Shown here piece by piece: positions 57,985 through 64,000 of a stretch of 64,000 nucleotides of DNA. The stretch is from contig JAGPYM010000017.1 of the NCBI GenBank assembly GCA_020736575.1, positions 806,001-870,000 of the forward strand. The letters are read 5' to 3'. The position numbers and the translations under genes were made by a program. This DNA is from Thelonectria olida (lineage: Eukaryota; Ascomycota; Sordariomycetes; Hypocreales; Nectriaceae). Position 1 is the stretch's first letter; each line of letters starts with the position of its first letter. The notes beneath the pieces are model-generated. The model searched no databases, was not told the origin of the DNA, and saw only the letters and a list, made by a program, of their open reading frames with translations.

Positions 57985-58980
57985 TCATTTCGCAAAGAGA
58001 TTCGTCCTGGACCCTTGGGGGTTCTCTTGGAGTTCGCCGTCGTACACTCGCTTCTGATTGTCTTCGACGGGCGGAGCGACTTGGATCTCGCCGCGGTAGA
58101 TTTCGACGACAGATACCAGAGGCATGATGAGCAGCAGCATGGACAAGAGCTGGCCGAAGCTCCACGTCGTCTCGCCCTGGTCCTTGAGCTTGATGGACGG
58201 GTGGCCGAAGGCTTGGGACAGGAGGATGATGCGGATGGCGGCACCAACGGCGATGGCTGTCATCAGGGCGATGCCGACGACCTGGACCAGCTTGTAGAAC
58301 TTTTGGCTGCGGTTGTGGAGGTACCAGGTCGCGAGGCCGAAGATGACGACGTTGCCCACGATGACAGCAATGGTACCCACGTAGGAGAGTCCGGCCGTTG
58401 AAGGCGCGCCGTTGCCGTCGACCTGCCACACGCAGGCGATGGGCAGGGTCTTGTCGTCGAGGCCCTTTGCGACAGCCTCGAGGACGAAGACGCCGGAGAC
58501 GCAGGAGAGGGCGAGGTTGACGAACATGAGGAACTGGCGCATCCAGCGCAGGACCCAGTCGCGGCGGTAGTCGTGGACGAGGGCGAGCAGGGTAGCGTTG
58601 TGGGTGGCCATGGAGAGCAGCGAGAGCATCCAGATGAGGAAGAAGTGGTAGGGGACGAGCGTGTTCATCTTTGCGAGGCCGACGGACTGGATGCCGATGC
58701 CCTGCATGATCTGCGAGTCCGAGTACGAGTTGAGGAGCTTGCGGCGGATGGTCGAGTCGCGGCCGCGGAATTCGCCAAAGATGACGCTGGAGGAGAGGAC
58801 GATGGCGAGGCAGGCGGTGATCATGAAGGAGAGGAGGATCTATCATCGCGTGAGCATGTCTCTCTCCATCTTCAACAGGGAGACAAGTTCGTGACTTACA
58901 CCTGTCCCAGCAACGCCTGCGTCACTGTCGGTAGCGGCATCTGGGTTGCGCGAACAGTTGGCCGCGTCGATCAAGGCCAT
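57985..58980 (-). CDS. Multi-pass membrane protein, unknown function
   Basis: Exons 58980-58900 and 58839-57985 give 311 residues. After a short hydrophilic start (MALIDAANCSRNPDAATDSD) come six to seven hydrophobic segments, for example FMITACLAIVLSSSVIFG, HFFLIWMLSLLSMATHNATL, VNLALSCVSGVFVLEAV, TIAVIVGNVVIFGLATWYL, GIALMTAIAVGAAIRIILL and LLSMLLLIMPLVSVVEIY. Cys, Asn and Trp residues are scattered in the loops. The C-terminal 35 residues are polar and cytosolic. Similar six- or seven-segment proteins are common and uncharacterised in Pezizomycotina; a receptor-like role is possible but unproven. The intron is 60 nt. Convergent with the WrbA gene, 281 bp from its downstream TAG. Confidence 0.82.
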
Positions 58981-61900
58981 GGTGAAGGGCAAGCGCACAT
59001 GCACAAGGGACAAAAGAGAGGATGAGAAGAGACGAAAGGGAATGCAAGAGGGAGGAAGAAAGAGAGGGCATTCGTGCCTCCTCCAGCCGTTCCCTTAAGG
59101 ATTATGACGTTGTTCCATAAGCGCGGACCCCTGCAACCTGAAACACCATCTCTGTCGCCGTGTCGGTTGTTTGGCTGTCGAGGCGGAGTCGGGTGGATGA
59201 CAGCGAAACTTGGCAGATATAAGGGTCCAAGGCATTGTGTGGCTGTGCCACTCGGTTTGCGAGCAGATTGGGCGAAAGAGACAGCGCATCAAAGAACGAA
59301 GGAGGAGATGACTGTGTCTTGTCAGCCTTGGTCACGTCCATCTTATTGCCATCTTTGTTTGTTCGATCGTTTGTTTGGGCGAGAGTGACAGGATGCTTCA
59401 CACACGCTCAAAACAGCTCCAGGTCAGATTCATTTACTTGCGACAGGCCCTACTGTTAAAATTCATGCCTAAAACCCCCCCCAATTGAACCCCAGACCTG
59501 GGCCAACTACTGTAGATCCGTCTCCATTCTAATAATAAGACGAGGCGATATTATTGCACCCTTTTCTCAAGCAAAAGGGCCTGTCAGCCTACCCTAGAGC
59601 CATGCCGCATTTCTTGTCAACCACTTTGTCGGAGGTGCGTCAAGTTTAACACCGTAGAGCAAATGTCTTGATGTGTTCGCTTGACGAGGGCGGTGTTTCG
59701 CGCTTCTCTTTTCATCTTCACCGCGGTATTGGAAGTCGAACGGATGGTCAATGAACTGGGAAATTGAGATGTACTGATGCCTGGAGTTCTCATTCCCCCT
59801 TCACCCTGGGAGCTGGGCAAAAGCGAAAAGAACGTCACGACAATTGAAAGCTGTACTTGGAATCGAACCCGAGTGTGAGCGACTTGGACAAATTGATCTC
59901 TCACTCAGAGAAACGGTGTCGCTTCGCCAGGCTCCCCATTGCCATGATGGATGTGCTGGTGAAAAGCTACCCAGGCCAAACACGCACTCACCATGACATT
60001 CAACCCAAAGGATGCTCTAGGCCCCAAGATCATATCGTTGCTCCCATATCATCGCGATCATACGATTTGTTACAGTCGCTAACCTGCATTGGTGACAATG
60101 GGCATGTCACTTAGTTAACATGACTAGGACATGTGCTTACCTGAAGTTCGAGCCCCGAAGAATATCGGCCCCGGCGGCATGGGACGATGGACGAAGGATC
60201 TGGAAAGACCCTCACATTAGGTACAGAATATCTCAGTTTATATTTCTTGTCTATCTGAACATCTAGACACTCTTCCGAAACCCGAGCTCGGATGAGAGGA
60301 TTGTCAGTTGCTGCCCAAAGAGGCGGATCCTTTCCTTTCGCCGAGTCGCAGCCATCGACAAGAAGAACCCCTTAGGAAAATAGTCACAAAGATTACATCC
60401 AAGGCATAAATCGGATCGCATCTTTGCTCTAGACGAGAACGGTCAGTTTAGAACACCCTGATCAACGAAGGGCCTGCATCGATGCGAACGACCTTTGACC
60501 ATCATTGGGATTACTTGAAGGCTTGGGCAGGCAGTGCCAGCGCCGCGAAAGCGAAGCAGCCGAAGCAGCCGAAGCAGATCAAGAGGGTACTAATGCACAT
60601 CAACAAGGGGTTGCGAGGACCGAAGGAGCTCTCTTCCTGCCCTTTGCCTCTCTGTCCTCGAGTTGGCCACAGGATGCCTCTGGGGACCGGCAGTTGACCG
60701 CACTCGGCTTCGCTTTCCTGCTTGGACTTGAAGACCCTTCACAATGCTGGGCTTCCTGTACTGAAATGACTCGTATCGAGGATCGCCCTCCACTCCGTAA
60801 GAGCTCCAGGATTTGCGGAAGCTCCGTAGTACGCAGTCTGTCAGCTGCCCGACGAATATGCGCAAAGTGCCCACTGCACCCGAGGAGTGGAAACTCGAAC
60901 TCTGGGTCAATCCGAGAAATCTCTTCAGGGGACAGAAATATGTAGGGATTCCGCCCCGATGGCGGAAGAGGAAGTGCGGCCTAGGATGATCGAAGAGCGC
61001 GGCTAAGGAGGCAGAAGACTCTTTCTTGTCTCTCTGCAAAGAAACTACTAGGATGCTAAAACCCCCCTGAATATCTTCATCACGGCAACTCCAGAGATCA
61101 CTCCAGACTTCCTGACACTTTCGAATTGGGCAAAACAACAGTCCTCGGCTTGCCTTCTCGCCTGTTCTCGTCTCGAGGACGAGCACCGGGTTATCTTCGT
61201 CATAGCTTCATGGAATCCGCCCTATGCTGGCCAAATCGTACGATGCCAGTCCTCTAAGCCGCGAGGACCTCCGCGTAGGGACGCCTTTCAATGGGGATTT
61301 GCGAGTGAGATGGCCGATGTTACCTCTGACCTGAAAAACTTTCGATTTTTTTCGACACGTCCACTTCACTACTCTGTTCCAGCATGGTGATGGTCCTTAC
61401 CGGAAGGGGGCCGATGGTGATGATGGCTTCGCACTCATTCAGACGTGGCCGAGGATGCGGGCCCCAGCAACTCGACGGCAAGTTAGTTACGCGTCCTGGC
61501 TCAGCCCGCCCTTGTGCGTCTAGGTTGCCGTCTCTTGACACTACAAAAGATCGCGCTGGATTGGACCAAGCTGGAGCCGAGGTGCCCAACGTCGCCAGCC
61601 CTACGAAAGGGTTCGGCGTTGGGCGATCAGTTACGACGAGGCGAACCGCTCACTTAGACATGGTTTGCTGTATCGAGAAACTGGTCTTCCGTTTCTGGCG
61701 ACCTGCTCTCGAGCTGACGACCAAGTCGGGCAATCCTTAGATCAAAGTCAACGCTTGTCCTTAGAGCAATTGTGTAGGGCTGACGTCCATTTCCAATCCA
61801 AGTTGCCTCGGATGTCCGCCGACTCTACACCGGAGCAGGCCTCCGCACTGCTGCAGGTCGCTCACCGAGTCACCGTGATGGGCCCCGATCGCATTGTCGA

Positions 61901-64000
61901 GGGCAGCCGAAGCCGAACGGCTGAGAATCGCCACTAGGAACGATGAGCTTTCTCAAGACGCGCTCAGGCCCTTTACACGAACAAGGCGAATCCTCGTTTC
62001 ACCAGGTTCGTGGCGCAAAGTTTAGTGCCGGCGTGTTGGCCAGACTGTCGAGTGGCTTGCTGAGATTGGACGATTATGACGGGCCCAGGCCGCGTTCCAA
62101 GCCTGAGCGTGCTGGACTTTGTGTCTGATGGCGATGGAACTCGACCAACTTAGCTACATAGTTAGTTGCTTGGGGGAAGCGGCCCGGGCAGATGACAAGC
62201 CGAAGAGAGTTTTATGCAGACTGGAGGGAAGGCTGGGCACTGCACTATCGAAAAGCCAATTCAATTGATGAAGACGGCAGCAGCCCTACGGGAACGGTTG
62301 AAGGATGCATCCGTTTCATCCATGGCATGGCGGAAGAGCTCTGTGCGCGTGCTGTCCCATGATGAACTAGCCGACGAAAACTAACAGCGTCGTAGTGCCG
62401 AGAGAGGAAGCAGAAGGTGTGCTGCCGTTTGTAGATGAACTAGGCCGTTTCGATGGCTGTGAAGCAGGGACTGCGAATACGTCACATTGACAATTGTTCT
62501 CTTTTCGGAGCATCATGACGACTGGGAGCGCATTGGGTGTGCATGAAGATGACGGTGTTTGTACGTAGTGATAAGCAACAACCACACGGCACAGCAGAGC
62601 ATGACCTCCCTCCCGCTCAGGAACCAACCCGACCAGACAAGACAAGACAAGACAAGACAAGCAAACAGGTTTCCTCCAGTTATCCAACTAGGTCGTTACA
62701 CACTCTTGCCCAATCCCCAATCTAGAAGACCAACGGTTCATCACGTGAGCCTAACTAAAGGGAGTCAGTCAGGGACCAATTTTAGAAAACGGTGAATGAG
62801 ACGTGCTAGCAGATGAAGATCGCGGGTCGCTTGCCCCCCCCCGTGTTTGCTAGCCGGCAGCCTGACGTGGGCCGGTACGGGCTTCATCAGATAGGCCAAG
62901 CTTGATCGAGGACACCTGGGGAGCAAACACCACTGCCACACCACATGGGAGGATCGAATGGGTTTGAAGAACAAGCAGAAGAACGGTGCCTTGCGGGTAG
63001 GGCGGTCATCTCCGCAAGCCACGATTGATCATGTGATGGCAGGGGAAGGAAGGCATGCGAAGGCGGCTATCTATGCGTCGTGGTTGGGCTTGACGAGGGA
63101 GGAAAAAGGAAAAAGGGCACTCATCCCACGCATCACTGTGGGCTCGAGAGATTGTTTGCTCTGCTTGCATCTTGGCGGGCTGTTGGTGGAAGTCATGTCA
63201 TGATGCATGATGCAGCGTCCATCACATCACGCATCGAGCGAGCGAGGCATGCAAAGGGAGTGAGAGGGCTTGGGTGTCTGATTGATTTGGGTCAGAAATG
63301 TTTCAATCATTTGGCGCGAATTGCAGGATCATGTTGCATGGCTTGCTTGTTGGGGTGAAGTTGGATCCTTGCACGCGGTGCGGTGGTGGGCATGGGGCCG
63401 GCCTCAGGTTACCGGCGTGGTCTTGCCCGTATAGCCGTGATTGTCGCCGTGGTGTTGATGAGGGAAGGGAAGGGGAGGGATCGACTCGGCTTTGGCCAGG
63501 TTGGGTGCGGTTCCGCGGCTGGGGGAGAACGAGACTCGGCTGTGATGAGATGCAGGGCAGAGTCATCAACGAGTCAACGACGAGTCAAGTGACATTTGAC
63601 AATGTGACAGACGGGACAGTGGGTACTTTTGCGCATGAAAATGAAGGACTAGAACAACAAGAGAGAGAGATGCAAGGGATCGTGATTAGACAGGGCAGAC
63701 TCTCCAGAGTGTCATTCAATCTGGGGAAAAAGGGGTGGGGATCGGAGGAACCGTGATTGCGATCTGACAGTTTTTCAGTTGACAGGGTCGGTTACACAGG
63801 AGGAGGACTGACTGGTACGCAGATAGATAGAGAGAGGAGGGAGAGTGTGTGTGAGAGACGGGAGAGACAGGCAGGGAGAGAAGACGGATGCTACGTATTT
63901 GGGGTAGTTACATACAGCAGTTAACTCCAATACCACGGTAGAACTGCCGACGCAAAGAAGAGGGCACTCAACTCACTCTCACCCACTGGCAACTCAAGAC
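58981..64000. other. 5.0-kb region without a supported gene
   Basis: Both strands have open frames up to about 200 codons, all of arbitrary composition. It contains a GACAA pentanucleotide repeat and GA-rich runs near 63810-63880. It includes the promoter of the minus-strand membrane-protein gene at its left end; the right end may be the flank of a gene beyond the window. Confidence 0.5.
62636..62660. repeat. (GACAA)5 pentanucleotide repeat
   Basis: Five perfect GACAA units in non-coding DNA. Confidence 0.95.

Noticed and set aside
59820..59940. tRNA-like B-box on the minus strand (GGTTCGATTCC)
   Set aside because: The flanking T-stem does not pair (two of five pairs fail) and no acceptor stem or anticodon arm could be folded around it.
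60590..61186. 198-codon minus-strand frame and neighbouring frames at 60.5-62.1 kb as a decayed transposon
   Set aside because: No transposase, RT, integrase or terminal-repeat signature could be found in any frame.

Overview
The window is nuclear DNA of a filamentous ascomycete (Pezizomycotina, most likely a Sordariomycete). The evidence is short spliced introns of about 48-171 nt with GT..CTAAC..AG signals, fungus-specific families (DHHC acyltransferase PFA4, TRK potassium transporter, GH131, NIS1-type effector, GT90), and a Tad-like LINE. Species cannot be fixed from the sequence alone. All exon coordinates were worked out by hand from splice signals and protein continuity.

Layout. 1-2.4 kb: 3' part of an amino-acid permease. 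3.3-5.3 kb: two secreted-protein genes in tandem, a NIS1-like effector and a GH131 glucanase. 6.1-8.2 kb: a minus-strand protein joining a three-cysteine zinc-finger-like motif to a caspase-like domain that has lost its catalytic Cys. 8.2-16.8 kb: gene-poor DNA with simple repeats. 16.8-19.9 kb: a GT90 glycosyltransferase, divergent from PFA4 (20.4-21.7 kb). 22.1-25.9 kb: class I myosin. 28.0-28.4 kb: a small RPEL-repeat (G-actin-binding) protein. 29.6-35.7 kb: a complete, apparently young LINE with two intact overlapping ORFs, flanked by a perfect 13-14 bp target-site duplication. 36.3-36.7 kb: a small unknown gene. 39.6-40.5 kb: an ER FKBP. 43.3-45.7 kb: a TRK K+ transporter, convergent with DNA polymerase kappa (45.9-47.8 kb). 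48.4-49.8 and 53.1-54.6 kb: two fungal proteins of unknown function. 56.7-57.5 (or 57.7) kb: a WrbA-type flavoprotein. 58.0-59.0 kb: a multi-pass membrane protein. 59-64 kb: no gene I can support.

The genes are mostly independent housekeeping loci rather than one pathway. Two local themes are visible: secreted, plant-surface-acting products at 3.3-5.3 kb, and actin biology in the divergent myosin-I/RPEL pair. The most notable observations are an in-frame, CaaX-ended extension beyond the UGA stop of the WrbA gene (possible stop-codon readthrough giving a lipid-anchored isoform), the zinc-motif/pseudo-caspase fusion, the intact LINE, and several unusual splicing features: two GC-AG introns, an 18-nt micro-exon, a start-codon-only coding exon and a frame-neutral 54-nt intron.
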